35,914 bases of DNA, taken from positions 1 through 35,914 of the forward strand of contig JAGQPT010000297.1 in the NCBI GenBank assembly GCA_020426575.1. The letters run 5' to 3'. Shown in pieces: positions 7,865 to 17,918 of this stretch. Both the position numbers and the translations under genes were made by a program. How positions within the stretch are numbered: the stretch's first letter is position 1; each line of letters begins with the position of its first letter. The notes under the pieces were generated by a model that did not search any database, was not told where the DNA came from, and saw only the letters and a list, made by a program, of their open reading frames with translations. The DNA is from Planctomycetales bacterium. GTDB lineage: Bacteria; Planctomycetota; Planctomycetia; Pirellulales; JAEUIK01.

Positions 7865-10800
7865 GCGTTGGCCCGCACCTCAGGGGGTAAGGGCGAAATG
7901 CGTCCTTCGAGCACGAGTTCTTTCTCTTCGCCTTCGGCGATCGTGATGTCGCGAGTGGGCCGGCGGGTGAGTTCAAACGGGACGTGGCCCAAAAACTTCC
8001 AGAACCCCTTCCTATCGGGGCTGCGACCTGCCGCGTGGAAGACGGCCGCGACGCCTAGTTGATACTCCCCCGGCAAGACGCGGATGCGGAAGGTACCGTC
8101 GGCTTGAACGCGAGCGGATGCCGCTGATCCGCCAGGTTCTCTCGGCCGTCGACTGAGCTCGAGCGAGATGCGATTGTCGCTTGCGTCGAGGGCTGCTCCG
8201 GTATCCGAATCGATCAATGTGCCATAGACCTCACCACCGCGAACGAGCTGTACGCCGTCCGATTCGAGCGTTTCACCAACTGTTAGCTGAAGCCGATCAA
8301 CGCGGCTACCAGCGTAGTCGGCGGCAAAAAAAGAGGCGTCATGGGGGCCTCCGCGCAAGCCGCTCACGCGAAATTGGCCCGACTTGTCGGTAATCGTAAG
8401 TGCGGCGGGAATGTGGATCATTGCGCCGTCCGCGGCACGTGGCTCCGATTCCGGCGGACCCTTTTTGCCTGACGGGCTTGGCGAAACCGCGACGCGCACA
8501 CCTGCTGCGGGAAGTCCGCTGTCGGCGAACAGCACGCGGCCGGTCATGGACGCCCCTCGCTCCAGTTCGACTTGAACCTCCCGCGGGCGCTGTTCCAAGT
8601 ATGATCGCGTCTGCGATACAAACCCTTCCGCCGTGATGCGATAGGCCCACGGGTAGAGAGTGATTGCGTCGAGTTTCTTTGTGGGCGGCGCCGGATCGCC
8701 GGTCTCGCTGACGTCGTCAATTTGAAACTCGCCATCATCATCGGTATATGCACACGCGAAGTCTTCAATTCGCGGTAGAGTCAGCCCAAATCGCACCAGG
8801 GCTCCCGCAATGGGGTGACCGTCAACGTCAGTGACACGTCCGCGCAGCGGTTCTGACGGTAGCAAAACGAGTTGCATTTCTGGCGGTTCGTCGCTCGACA
8901 CTTCGCCGAATGCCGACGCCCGGCCGGAGGATTGCGCCGCCACTCCCAAGGGCAACTTGTCCAAGTCATTGAGCGGCAGATTTGGTGCGTTGGCGAAGCG
9001 GAAACGGCCATCCGCGGCCGATTGCGTTCGTGCGATGAGTTCATTTCCAACGGCGTAGTGTTCTGTGTTGACGAGAGTCACGGTGGCGCCGGGAACCGGA
9101 TTCCCATCGCCGTCGACGCATCGGCCGTCGATTGCAAAGGTCGCGTGCTTGGGCGGCGTGGCAGTCGCCCCATCGTTGGCATTAGGCTTGTCAGCACGAT
9201 CGCCGCCGTGCTGCGTTCCGCTATCTGTGTCCGGCCGCCAAGAGACGATGATCGTCGCCTTGTCCGTTTCGGCCGTCTGGTCGGCGGCAACGGTGGTCGT
9301 GCTGTAGGAGAGGTTGTATGTCTCGTCGCCGACGCGAACGTCGATGGACTTGTCGCGCACCAGTTCGATCTGCTCTTCTTCGCCGTCGGGTTTGGTGACG
9401 AGAACATCGAGCGCGTCGTCGTTGCCACGTGTCATCTTGATGGTAACGAGTTCTTTGCCGTGCGCGGGAAGCTTTTCGTCGTTGAGCACGACGGGAAACT
9501 GGCCGCCGAGCGTGACCTGGGCTATCAGCATGTAGTTCGGCTTTCCTTCAACCGGAGTCGACGGCGCGAGGGCCGTCCAACTCGTCCGGTCTTCGATGCC
9601 CGGCGTGGCAGTGAACGTGAGGCGGTGGGACTCGGCAGTGTTGGAATCCGTTCGTGCCGGATTGCCTTGAATCTGGAGTTGGGGCCGTTGTTTTTGCAGA
9701 TTTGCGATGCCGTCAGCTGTGATCTTGGTATCGTCATGTTTGAACAGTATGAGCTTCGGCATCTTGGCGATGGATGCGAGGCCAGCGTCTGTGATGTCCG
9801 CGCCTTCGATGCTTAGACTTGCTAGCGAGGGCAATTGAGTAAGGTGCGCAATTCCAGCATCTGTCACGTCTGACAGTCCGAAGACCAAGAACCCCAATTC
9901 GGGCCATTTGGCCACCTGCTCTAACGTCTCGTCATTGATGTTCGATCCGTACAGATGGGCGCCGGTGAGGTTCTCGCAATCCGCCAGCACGGAGAATCCG
10001 GCTGGTGAGATTGACGTGTGAAACAGACTGATAGTCCCAAGCTTTGGAAGGGATGCGACCGCGCGCAATACGTCGTCCCCGATGCCTTTTCCGTCCAGTG
10101 CGACCGAGGACACTTCTTCCAGGCCATCGAGTGCGAGGAGTCTACGGGCTTGTTCAGCGTAGATTGAGGTTTCTGACAAACCGATGAACCAAACGTTATT
10201 GTTGTCATTTAGTTGAACCCTCGCGCCAGCGGCAAGTAGTTGAGCAATCGTGCTGGGGTTACTTGCGTGAACACTTCGTATGGCGTTCCAGTCAACTATT
10301 TTGCTGTCGTTTGCACCCACCAAAATAGTGAAGGTGGCGTCGCCCATTGGGGCCGGCAACGTTTCCACACTTCCATCCGCTAGCGCGACGAGGACTCGTC
10401 GATCGAGTAAGCCGCTGAACCCGGCGGCAGGTCTTTCCTCAGGCATGTCAAAGTCCCTCGGCCGCGACCATTCGACCGCACTTTCGTTGTCGGCCTCAAA
10501 TAGCATCAACGTGTTCGACAGGCCATCGGTGATTTCGCGCATATTGCGTGTGCCAGACGGCGGAAAGAAGGCGTTTTGACCACGCAGGCCGAGGTAGTGC
10601 GTCTTGCCTTGGCCTGCTGTGCCTCTAGGCGACTCGAACGTGTCGGGGATCTCAGAAACCAACGCTCGGTTATGTGGACTGTCCCACGGCTCATCGAGGT
10701 GGAAGCGGTCGTATAACTGTTGATACCCATCGAGAAACGGCAGTATGTGCACGCGCCAGCTCAACAGCGGCCTACCTTGAGCATCGAGACTGGCAGCCGG

Positions 10801-12057
10801 AGGATAGTGCCCGTGCTCATCGTGGTAGTTGAGCATCGCGATCGCGATTCGCTCAAGGTGCACGCGTGAAACCCCGATTGAGTCTTCTGTCGTGTCCGAT
10901 TTTGAAGGATCATCACCTAATAACGCTACTTCATTACCCGTCAACAAGCCGCGTCCCGGCAGGAGCATCACTGCTCCAATCACCAACACCGCCCAACAAA
11001 ACCATGGTGTGCGGCGGCGCAGTCGCGTGCCTGGTGACATGATGGCTTCGAGGCGTTGGCCCGTGACGTCGACGGGGCGGATGCCGCTGGCCAGGTACAG
11101 CGGTTGCAGGTTCTTGGCGAGTCGAAGCACGTTGAGCACTCCTTGGGCGTACTGTTCGGCCGAGCAACCGATCGAGGCGAGGACCGCCTGATCGCAGCAC
11201 TTTTCACGTTGGCGGGAAAGCTGGCGGCTGGTGAGCCAGACGAGCGGGTGGAACCACCACAACACCGTCACGACGACTTGCAACAGGGCCGCCCACGTGT
11301 CGCCGCGCTTGAGGTGCACGAGTTCGTGGGCCAGGATCGGAATGAGCCCGTCCGTGTTGCCGGCTTCCACAAAGGACTTTTCGACAAAGGTGTCGGGCAG
11401 CACGACCGTCGGACGCAGCACGCCGAAGCAGAGTGGCCCATATGCAGGTTCGCCTTCAGCGCTGTGCGAAATCCACAACCGGGGCCGGCGTCGCAACCGC
11501 AACTGGTTGCCGAGTCGATCAGCGAGTTCGACGACATCGCCACTCGCCGCGTTGCAGCGGCGCCGGATCGCGCGGTACTGGCGGCACCAGCCCACGACGA
11601 TCACGATCACGCATCCGATTGCACCTACTGCCCACACTCCGAAGAGCAGCGTCGGCCACGACGGCAGTTCGAACGAAGGCGGCGCCGACGTTTTCTGTGG
11701 CGTCGGGGAGAGCGGTGGAGGGTCGCTAGGTGGGAGTGGTTCGCCGAGCGGCTGTGCGAAGTCGACGTACGACGCCTCGTAGCTGGTGGGATCCAGAGGT
11801 GTCACACTCACGGGAGTCGTCGCCACCCGGGCCGTCTGCAACCAACTGAAGACACTGGCGCGGCTGCTCCACAGCGGAGGTACCAGGCACTTCACGAGCA
11901 CAAGCATCAGCAGGGCATACGCCAGGTACGGTCGCTGCCGACAGAACATCCGCACGACGAGCAGCGCGAGCGCCGCTACCACGGTGACTTGCCAGAAATG
12001 CGTCCAGGCAACGCTTGCCAGCTTCGCGTCGGTGAGGGTCGCAAGTACGTCGCTCAT
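7843..12057 (-). CDS. BlaR1-like M56 metallopeptidase fused to DUF1559, leucine-rich repeats and carboxypeptidase-regulatory domains
   Basis: This 1404-residue multidomain membrane protein begins with an M56 (BlaR1/MecR1) module at about 1-345. Its transmembrane helices lie near 20-37, 44-62, 136-158, 256-275 and 353-370. The zinc motif is HELVH (244-248), with the downstream REKCCDQ (284-290) supplying the third ligand. After the last helix come a DUF1559-type domain without its pilin-like leader (about 395-590, with LNYHDEHGHYPP), about six leucine-rich repeats (645-795), an unassigned beta-rich region (810-945) and three or so carboxypeptidase-regulatory-like domains (about 975-1060, 1068-1165 and 1168-1270, possibly another to 1385). 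BlaR1 normally ends in a penicillin-binding sensor; none is seen here. The ATGA overlap with blaI shows coupling. Probable role: a membrane sensor that inactivates the BlaI repressor. Its ligand is unknown. Confidence 0.88.
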   Translation of the reverse strand: MSDVLATLTDAKLASVAWTHFWQVTVVAALALLVVRMFCRQRPYLAYALLMLVLVKCLVPPLWSSRASVFSWLQTARVATTPVSVTPLDPTSYEASYVDFAQPLGEPLPPSDPPPLSPTPQKTSAPPSFELPSWPTLLFGVWAVGAIGCVIVIVVGWCRQYRAIRRRCNAASGDVVELADRLGNQLRLRRRPRLWISHSAEGEPAYGPLCFGVLRPTVVLPDTFVEKSFVEAGNTDGLIPILAHELVHLKRGDTWAALLQVVVTVLWWFHPLVWLTSRQLSRQREKCCDQAVLASIGCSAEQYAQGVLNVLRLAKNLQPLYLASGIRPVDVTGQRLEAIMSPGTRLRRRTPWFCWAVLVIGAVMLLPGRGLLTGNEVALLGDDPSKSDTTEDSIGVSRVHLERIAIAMLNYHDEHGHYPPAASLDAQGRPLLSWRVHILPFLDGYQQLYDRFHLDEPWDSPHNRALVSEIPDTFESPRGTAGQGKTHYLGLRGQNAFFPPSGTRNMREITDGLSNTLMLFEADNESAVEWSRPRDFDMPEERPAAGFSGLLDRRVLVALADGSVETLPAPMGDATFTILVGANDSKIVDWNAIRSVHASNPSTIAQLLAAGARVQLNDNNNVWFIGLSETSIYAEQARRLLALDGLEEVSSVALDGKGIGDDVLRAVASLPKLGTISLFHTSISPAGFSVLADCENLTGAHLYGSNINDETLEQVAKWPELGFLVFGLSDVTDAGIAHLTQLPSLASLSIEGADITDAGLASIAKMPKLILFKHDDTKITADGIANLQKQRPQLQIQGNPARTDSNTAESHRLTFTATPGIEDRTSWTALAPSTPVEGKPNYMLIAQVTLGGQFPVVLNDEKLPAHGKELVTIKMTRGNDDALDVLVTKPDGEEEQIELVRDKSIDVRVGDETYNLSYSTTTVAADQTAETDKATIIVSWRPDTDSGTQHGGDRADKPNANDGATATPPKHATFAIDGRCVDGDGNPVPGATVTLVNTEHYAVGNELIARTQSAADGRFRFANAPNLPLNDLDKLPLGVAAQSSGRASAFGEVSSDEPPEMQLVLLPSEPLRGRVTDVDGHPIAGALVRFGLTLPRIEDFACAYTDDDGEFQIDDVSETGDPAPPTKKLDAITLYPWAYRITAEGFVSQTRSYLEQRPREVQVELERGASMTGRVLFADSGLPAAGVRVAVSPSPSGKKGPPESEPRAADGAMIHIPAALTITDKSGQFRVSGLRGGPHDASFFAADYAGSRVDRLQLTVGETLESDGVQLVRGGEVYGTLIDSDTGAALDASDNRISLELSRRPREPGGSAASARVQADGTFRIRVLPGEYQLGVAAVFHAAGRSPDRKGFWKFLGHVPFELTRRPTRDITIAEGEEKELVLEGRISPLPPEVRANAKDGTTS

Positions 12058-12443
12058 TTTTCTCCCCCTTTGAGTTCTTCGAGACGTCGTTGCAGGAGTT
12101 CAATGTCATCAGCCGAGAGCCGGTGGGCGTCGATCAGGTGTTGCACCAGCGGCAGCGCCTCGCCGTCAAACAAACGGTCCAAGAAGTCGTCGGTCAGTTC
12201 GCCGATCACCTTGCCGGGCTTGACGGCCGGCGCGTAGACGTTGCCCTGACCGCGTCGCGTGGCCGTGAGGTAGCCCTTCTCACGCAGCCGCCGCAGATAT
12301 GTCTGCACGGTCCAGAAGTCGAGGTCGCGGTCATCGGGCAACGCCTCGTGGACCTGGCGCACCGTCGCCTCACCGAGTTGCCAGACGATGCGAGCGACCT
12401 CTAGTTCGCTCTTGGCCAGCGGCGGCCGATCCTTCGCCATCAT
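12054..12443 (-). CDS. blaI: BlaI/MecI-family winged-helix repressor
   Basis: This 129-residue repressor has the BlaI hallmarks: LAKSELEVARIVWQLGEATVR (9-29), the recognition part DFWTVQTYLRRLREKGYL (42-59) and a C-terminal dimerisation helix bundle. I chose the ATG at 12443 because GGAGG lies seven bases upstream; a second ATG follows directly. In the known systems BlaI dimers bind TACA-N2-TGTA dyads and are cleaved when the partner M56 protease is activated. Two such dyads overlap the promoter of this gene, so it very probably represses itself and the M56 gene, whose start overlaps its stop (ATGA). Other targets in the genome are likely. Confidence 0.92.
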   Translation of the reverse strand: MMAKDRPPLAKSELEVARIVWQLGEATVRQVHEALPDDRDLDFWTVQTYLRRLREKGYLTATRRGQGNVYAPAVKPGKVIGELTDDFLDRLFDGEALPLVQHLIDAHRLSADDIELLQRRLEELKGGEK

Positions 12444-12484
12444 GGCTTTTCCTCCCTCGGTCGAAATGTGCAGGCAAGCTAGAT

Positions 12485-12500
12485 ACGTACAATTGAACGT
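12485..12500. promoter_or_regulatory. BlaI operator, proximal (imperfect dyad)
   Basis: ACGTACA-AT-TGAACGT has the same seven-base half-sites as the distal operator except one mismatch in the right half. It sits just downstream of the -10 element, over the expected transcription start. Confidence 0.7.
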
Positions 12501-12501
12501 T

Positions 12502-12529
12502 AATATACGTACAAATGTACGTTCGTCAA
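12502..12529 (-). promoter_or_regulatory. Promoter of the blaI-M56 operon
   Basis: On the minus strand TTGACG (12529-12524) and TATATT (12507-12502) are 16 bases apart. The spacer contains the distal BlaI dyad and the region after the -10 contains the proximal one, the arrangement expected of an autorepressed promoter. Confidence 0.7.
12507..12522. promoter_or_regulatory. BlaI operator, distal (perfect dyad)
   Basis: ACGTACA-AA-TGTACGT is a perfect seven-base inverted repeat with a two-base centre, containing the TACA-N2-TGTA core of BlaI/MecI boxes. It begins at the edge of the -10 element and fills the promoter spacer, 22 bases centre to centre from the proximal site (two helical turns). 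Confidence 0.78.
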
Positions 12530-12540
12530 GCGCGGCGCAT

Positions 12541-12581
12541 AAAAAACACTTGAGCCGCCCGAATTGGAGCGACTCAAGTGT
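12541..12581 (-). terminator. Intrinsic terminator of the PII gene
   Basis: Read on the minus strand, a nine-base perfect stem (ACACTTGAG / CTCAAGTGT, arms 12573-12581 and 12546-12554) is followed by six T residues. It separates the PII gene, which ends 47 bases upstream, from the blaI promoter. Confidence 0.8.
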
Positions 12582-12627
12582 CTGGAAGGAGGTGGCCCGT
12601 GGGGGCGAGGAACTGAGTATCTGGGCC

Positions 12628-13056
<429 letters not shown>

Positions 13057-13333
13057 CTAGCGACTTCGCTCGCTCTCACCAGTGGAGGCCAGAAACCCGG
13101 GAAAAACAGGGGTATTCCGGCCCACTCGGGGGGCATCGAAACGGCCAACGCCAGCGATGACTCTGCGGCTTGCGCACGATGGGAGCAGGCGTTGCGCGAA
13201 AGCTGGGCGAAACGACTCTCCCGCCGTCGCCCCAATCCCTCACTGCATCGACACTTCTGCTGAAACGACCGTTCGTTTTGTTAGAATCGTAAGGGATGCC
13301 GTTCCCGCTCAACCGGACACGTTCACGCACCGC

Positions 13334-16300
13334 ATGTTTGCCCGCCTGTTGTCAGCCGTTGTTCTTGCAACCGTGACCGCCATCGCAGCGCACGCTTCGG
13401 CAGCCGAAGTGAACGCATCTGACGCGGACACGGTTGAGGTAGATTTCGCCACGCGGGTGGCGCCCATCCTGCGTCGAAAATGCCTTAGTTGCCACAACGA
13501 CGACACTCACGAGGGCGGTCTTACGTTACAGTCGGTGGCGGCGGTCCGTGACGGCGGCGACAGCGGAGAGGTGGTCGTCGCAGGGCAGCCGAACGCGAGC
13601 TACCTCGTCGACTTAATCACGCCCGTCGATGGCGAAGCCGAAATGCCGCAGGGAGGCAAGCCGCTACCCGACGATGAGCAGGCCATCCTCCGCCAGTGGA
13701 TTGCCAGCGGTGCACAGTGGCCCGCCGATTACGTTGTCGACCCGGAAACCTGGTGGTCGCTGCGCCCGCTCGAGCGACCGAGCATGCCCAAGTTGTCTGG
13801 CGAACGTGCCGCCTGGTGCCGAACGCCGATCGATCGTTTCATTGCCGCGCGACACGAACAGCTTGGACTCCAACCGGCCGCCGAGGCAGACCGCCGCACG
13901 CTGATTCGTCGGCTGTCGTTCGACTTGACGGGCTTGCCGCCCACGCCGGCCGAGATCGACGCCTTTCTGGCGGACACGTCGCCGGGCGCCTACGAGCGGC
14001 TCGTGGATCGACTGCTGGACTCACCCCGCTACGGTGAACGTTGGGCGCGTCACTGGCTCGACGTCGTGCACTACGGCGAGACGCACGGTTACGACAAAGA
14101 CAAGCCGCGGCCGAACGCCTGGCCGTATCGCGACTACGTGATCCGTGCCTTCAACGAAGACAAGCCATACGCTCAATTCATCGAAGAGCAGGTTGCCGGC
14201 GACGTACTGCACGCCGGCAGCGTTGACGGCATCGAGGCGCTGGGTTTCATTGCCGCCGGGCCGTGGCACTTTATCGGTCACGCCGAGGTGCCCGAGTCGA
14301 AAATCGACGGCAAAGTTGCCCGGCACCTGGATCGCGACGACATGGTGCGCACCACGATGTTGACGTTCGTGAGCCTGACCGTCGGCTGCGCCCAATGCCA
14401 CGACCACAAGTTCGATCCGATCACGCAGCGCGAGTACTACGGCCTGCAGTCGGTGTTTGCCGCCTTGGATCGGGCCGACCGCGAGTATTACGCTGATCCC
14501 GCGCTGACGCAGAAGCACGACGCGTTGTGGGCCCAGCGTCGCACATTGGAAGTCGAACGCGATGCGCTCGCCGCAACGATCACGGAGCAGGGGGGCGAAG
14601 CGCTTGCCGATGTTCGCGAACGGCTGGCCGCCGCGGAGAAGTCATCGGAAAGGCCCACGCAGTACGGCTACCACAGTGCAATCGAGTCCGACGACGCCTC
14701 TGAAGATGCCGACGGCGTCAAATGGGTGCAGGTCGACCTGGGCGGTGACGTGCCGATCCAGCAAATCGAGCTAATCGCATGCGACGATGACTTCAACAAC
14801 ATCGGCCCGGGTTTTGGTTTTCCCGTGCGTTACAAAGTCGAGTTGGCCGACGACGCCGACTTTGGCGAGGGAGTGCGATGCGTGGCGGACCGGACCGTCG
14901 ACGATGTCGAGAATCCGGGCACCGCGCCGCAGTCGATCGCGTTGGGTAGCCAGACGGCACACTACGTCCGCGTGACGGCGACGAAATTGGCGCCGCGTCA
15001 GAACGACTTCATCTTCGCGCTCGCCGAACTCAAGGTGCTCGACGACAGCGGCGAAAACGTGGCGCTCGGCAAGGCCGTCACGGCGCGCGACTCGATCGAG
15101 TCGGGCGAACGTTGGGGACGCGAAAACCTGGTCGACGGCCTGTACCCGAATGCCGCCGCCGACCCCGAGGCGATTGCCGCGCTCGAGGCGGAGCGCGACG
15201 CCACGCTGCAACGCGAGGTCGACGCGGCCGTCGTGGCACGTCAACAGGACGTGGCCGCGCACCTCGCTGAAGTGACGGCCGAGATCGACGCGTTACCGCC
15301 CGCTCAGCGCGTGTTTGCCGGCACTGTGCACTACGGCAGCGGCGCGTTTCGCGGCACCGGTCCTGACGGCGGGCGACCGCGCCCCGTCTTTGTGTTGGCG
15401 CGGGGCGACGTCACGAAGCCCGGCGGCGAAGCGACCCCCGGTGCGCTCGCCTGCATTGCGGGGCTGGAAGCAAGCTTTGTCGACACCGTAGCCGAGCCCG
15501 AGGGACAACGCCGGGCCCGCCTGGCAAAGTGGCTCGCTTCACCCGACAATCCGCTCACCTGGCGCTCGATCGTCAACCGAGTCTGGCAGTATCACTTCGG
15601 CCGCGGCATTGTCGCCACGCCTGAGGATTTCGGCCACATGGGCGAGTTACCCACGCACCCTGAGTTGCTCGACTGGCTGGCAGTCGAGTTTCGCGACGGC
15701 GGCGGATCACTCAAGCAGCTTCATCGTTTGATCGTGACCAGCGCCGTGTATCGTCAGTCGTCCCGGTTGAACGACTGCCCGCAATGCAATGCTGCGCCGG
15801 ACGCCGACGCAGCGTCAAAGGTCGATCCCCGCGACGTCGACGTCGACAACCGGTTCCTCTGGCGGGCGAACCGTCGGCAACTTGAAGCTGAAGCCCTGCG
15901 CGACGCCATCTTGTCCGTGTCGGGGCGACTCGACCTGGAGATGGGTGGGCCGAGTTTTCAGGACTTTGTCGTCGAGCGCCCCGAGCACTCGCCCCACTAC
16001 GAGTATCGCCTCCACGATCCGGAAGACCCGCATTGTCACCGGCGGAGCATCTACCGGTTCATCGTGCGTTCACAGACGCAGCCGTTCATGACCGCACTCG
16101 ACTGTGCCGATCCATCGATCATGGTCAGCCGACGCAATCAAACGATCACACCGCTGCAGGCGCTCACGATGCTCAACAACAAGTTGGCATTGGTGATGGC
16201 GCGGCACTTTGCCGAGCGGATCGCGCAGACGAGCGACGACGTGGACGCTCAAATCACCGATGCCTACCAAATTGCCCTGGGACGGTCGCCAAACAACGAC

Positions 16301-16396
16301 GAACTAGAGTCTCTGCGCGAATACGCGGCAGTGTACGGGATGGCCAATGTTTGTCGGGTTATCATGAACCTCAACGAGTTCGCCTTCGTCGACTGA
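13334..16396 (+). CDS. PSCyt1/DUF1549/DUF1553 planctomycete cytochrome-like surface protein
   Basis: From the ATG at 13334, which opens a signal peptide (MFARLLSAVVLATVTAIAAHASA), the protein has 1020 residues; upstream in-frame starts only add low-complexity sequence. Domains in order are PSCyt1 with the haem-binding-type CLSCH (50-54); DUF1549 (about 155-380) with a second C-x2-C-H in CAQCHDHKFDP (about 351-361); a discoidin-like region (about 455-605); a charged, probably coiled segment; and DUF1553 (about 725-1010). Proteins of this set are abundant in planctomycetes and often lie beside DUF1501 or sulfatase genes; a role in polysaccharide breakdown has been proposed but is unproven. The DUF1501 gene starts 28 bases downstream, so the two form an operon. 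Confidence 0.9.
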   Translation: MFARLLSAVVLATVTAIAAHASAAEVNASDADTVEVDFATRVAPILRRKCLSCHNDDTHEGGLTLQSVAAVRDGGDSGEVVVAGQPNASYLVDLITPVDGEAEMPQGGKPLPDDEQAILRQWIASGAQWPADYVVDPETWWSLRPLERPSMPKLSGERAAWCRTPIDRFIAARHEQLGLQPAAEADRRTLIRRLSFDLTGLPPTPAEIDAFLADTSPGAYERLVDRLLDSPRYGERWARHWLDVVHYGETHGYDKDKPRPNAWPYRDYVIRAFNEDKPYAQFIEEQVAGDVLHAGSVDGIEALGFIAAGPWHFIGHAEVPESKIDGKVARHLDRDDMVRTTMLTFVSLTVGCAQCHDHKFDPITQREYYGLQSVFAALDRADREYYADPALTQKHDALWAQRRTLEVERDALAATITEQGGEALADVRERLAAAEKSSERPTQYGYHSAIESDDASEDADGVKWVQVDLGGDVPIQQIELIACDDDFNNIGPGFGFPVRYKVELADDADFGEGVRCVADRTVDDVENPGTAPQSIALGSQTAHYVRVTATKLAPRQNDFIFALAELKVLDDSGENVALGKAVTARDSIESGERWGRENLVDGLYPNAAADPEAIAALEAERDATLQREVDAAVVARQQDVAAHLAEVTAEIDALPPAQRVFAGTVHYGSGAFRGTGPDGGRPRPVFVLARGDVTKPGGEATPGALACIAGLEASFVDTVAEPEGQRRARLAKWLASPDNPLTWRSIVNRVWQYHFGRGIVATPEDFGHMGELPTHPELLDWLAVEFRDGGGSLKQLHRLIVTSAVYRQSSRLNDCPQCNAAPDADAASKVDPRDVDVDNRFLWRANRRQLEAEALRDAILSVSGRLDLEMGGPSFQDFVVERPEHSPHYEYRLHDPEDPHCHRRSIYRFIVRSQTQPFMTALDCADPSIMVSRRNQTITPLQALTMLNNKLALVMARHFAERIAQTSDDVDAQITDAYQIALGRSPNNDELESLREYAAVYGMANVCRVIMNLNEFAFVD

Positions 16397-16424
16397 CGAA
16401 GCTGTCCTGCAGGAAACATACACC

Positions 16425-17918
16425 ATGCAGCGATCGTCGGCATTCCCACATGGCCAAGAGCTGACCCCGTTGTCGCGGCGTGAATTTCTCTGGCGCAGCG
16501 GCGGTGGTCTGGGGGGCATTGCGCTGGCGAGCATGTTGGCCGAAGAAGGCGTGCTCGGGGCGGCGACATCGACATCCGTGCTGCATCACCCTCCCAAGGC
16601 GCGCCGCGTCGTGCAGTTGTTCATGGCAGGGGCGGCAAGCCACATCGATCTGTTCGACTACAAACCGGCGCTGGTCAAGCATCACGGCGAGCCGGCAGAT
16701 TTTGGTGAGCACGTCGAGGCGTTTCAGGACGGACTCGGGCCTTGGCTGCGCCCTGTCTGGGAGTTTCAGCCATACGGCCAATCAGGCAAGATGCTCAGTG
16801 AAGTGGTCGCTCCGCTGGGTGACGTCGTTGACGAGTTGGCCTTCGTCCACAATATGGTTGGCAAAACCGGCGTGCATTCCCAGGCGACATTGCTCCAAGC
16901 CACCGGGTTCAATCGCCCCGGCTTTCCCTCGATGGGCTCGTGGATCAGTTATGGTCTCGGCAGCATGAACGACGATTTGCCGGCGTTTGTCGTCTTGCCC
17001 GATCATCGCGGCTTGGCGTCCAACGGGACGAAGAACTGGGACAGCGCCTTCTTGCCGTCGCAGCACCAGGGGACGGTGATTTATCCCGGCCGGGAAAACG
17101 CCATCGCCGATTTGTTTCCAGACGAGCACGGCGACTACATCACCAACGCCAGCTCCGCGGCGACCGTGCCGCTGCTCAATCGGCTCAATCGCCATCATGC
17201 CGAGCAGCGCAGCGGCGACGGTCGGCTGGAGGCTCGCATCCGCAGCTACGAGCTCGCCGCACGGATGCAGTTGGCGGCACCCGAGGCGCTCGGCTTTGCG
17301 GACGAGCCCGAACACGTCCTGCGTCTCTACGGTCTCGACAACATCCCCGCCTCGTATCCTGAGGAGATCAACGCTCGCGAAGAGTCGGTCTACTTTTCCA
17401 CAAAATGTCTCGTCGCCCGGCGGTTGCTGGAACGCGGTGTGCGTTTCGTCCAGATTTGGAGCGGCAATGACAACGGCTTTCCCCGCCGCAACTGGGACTC
17501 GCACGAAGACGTGCAGCGCGATCACGGCCCCCTGGCCGAGGGCATGGCACGGGGGTGCGCCGCTCTGATCCGAGACCTGCAGCAGCGCGGCCTGTTGGAC
17601 GACACGATTGTTCTTTGGACGACCGAATTCGGCCGCATGCCATCGTCGCAGGGTGGAAAGGGGCGCGACCACAACCCGTACGTGTTCACGAATTGGCTCT
17701 GCGGGGGCGGCATCAAGGGGGGCATCAGCTACGGCCCGTCCGACGAATGGGGTTACAAGCCGCTGGATCGTGATCGGCCGACGCAGGTCTACGACATCCA
17801 CGCCACCATCCTGCACCAATTGGGCATCGACCACGAGCGGCTCACGTTCCGCAACAACGGGATCGACCGCCGGCTGACTGACGTGCACGGTCACGTGATC
17901 CATGAGCTGATTAGTTGA
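16425..17918 (+). CDS. DUF1501 family protein, Tat-exported (alkaline-phosphatase/sulfatase fold)
   Basis: This 497-residue protein has a Tat signal (SRREFLWRSG at 17-26, then a hydrophobic stretch). The DUF1501 body belongs to the alkaline phosphatase-like superfamily. Recognisable pieces are QLFMAGAASHIDLFDYKP near the start, TEFGRMP, the GRDHNP motif and the C-terminal [14 protein letters not shown]. The function is unknown; a hydrolase acting on sulfated or phosphorylated surface polymers is a common guess. The gene has AGGA ten bases before its ATG and follows the DUF1549/1553 gene by 28 bases. It shares the whole architecture with the DUF1501 gene at 31845-33329. Nothing was recognised in the 292 bases between its stop and the tRNA gene. 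Confidence 0.92.
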   Translation: MQRSSAFPHGQELTPLSRREFLWRSGGGLGGIALASMLAEEGVLGAATSTSVLHHPPKARRVVQLFMAGAASHIDLFDYKPALVKHHGEPADFGEHVEAFQDGLGPWLRPVWEFQPYGQSGKMLSEVVAPLGDVVDELAFVHNMVGKTGVHSQATLLQATGFNRPGFPSMGSWISYGLGSMNDDLPAFVVLPDHRGLASNGTKNWDSAFLPSQHQGTVIYPGRENAIADLFPDEHGDYITNASSAATVPLLNRLNRHHAEQRSGDGRLEARIRSYELAARMQLAAPEALGFADEPEHVLRLYGLDNIPASYPEEINAREESVYFSTKCLVARRLLERGVRFVQIWSGNDNGFPRRNWDSHEDVQRDHGPLAEGMARGCAALIRDLQQRGLLDDTIVLWTTEFGRMPSSQGGKGRDHNPYVFTNWLCGGGIKGGISYGPSDEWGYKPLDRDRPTQVYDIHATILHQLGIDHERLTFRNNGIDRRLTDVHGHVIHELIS

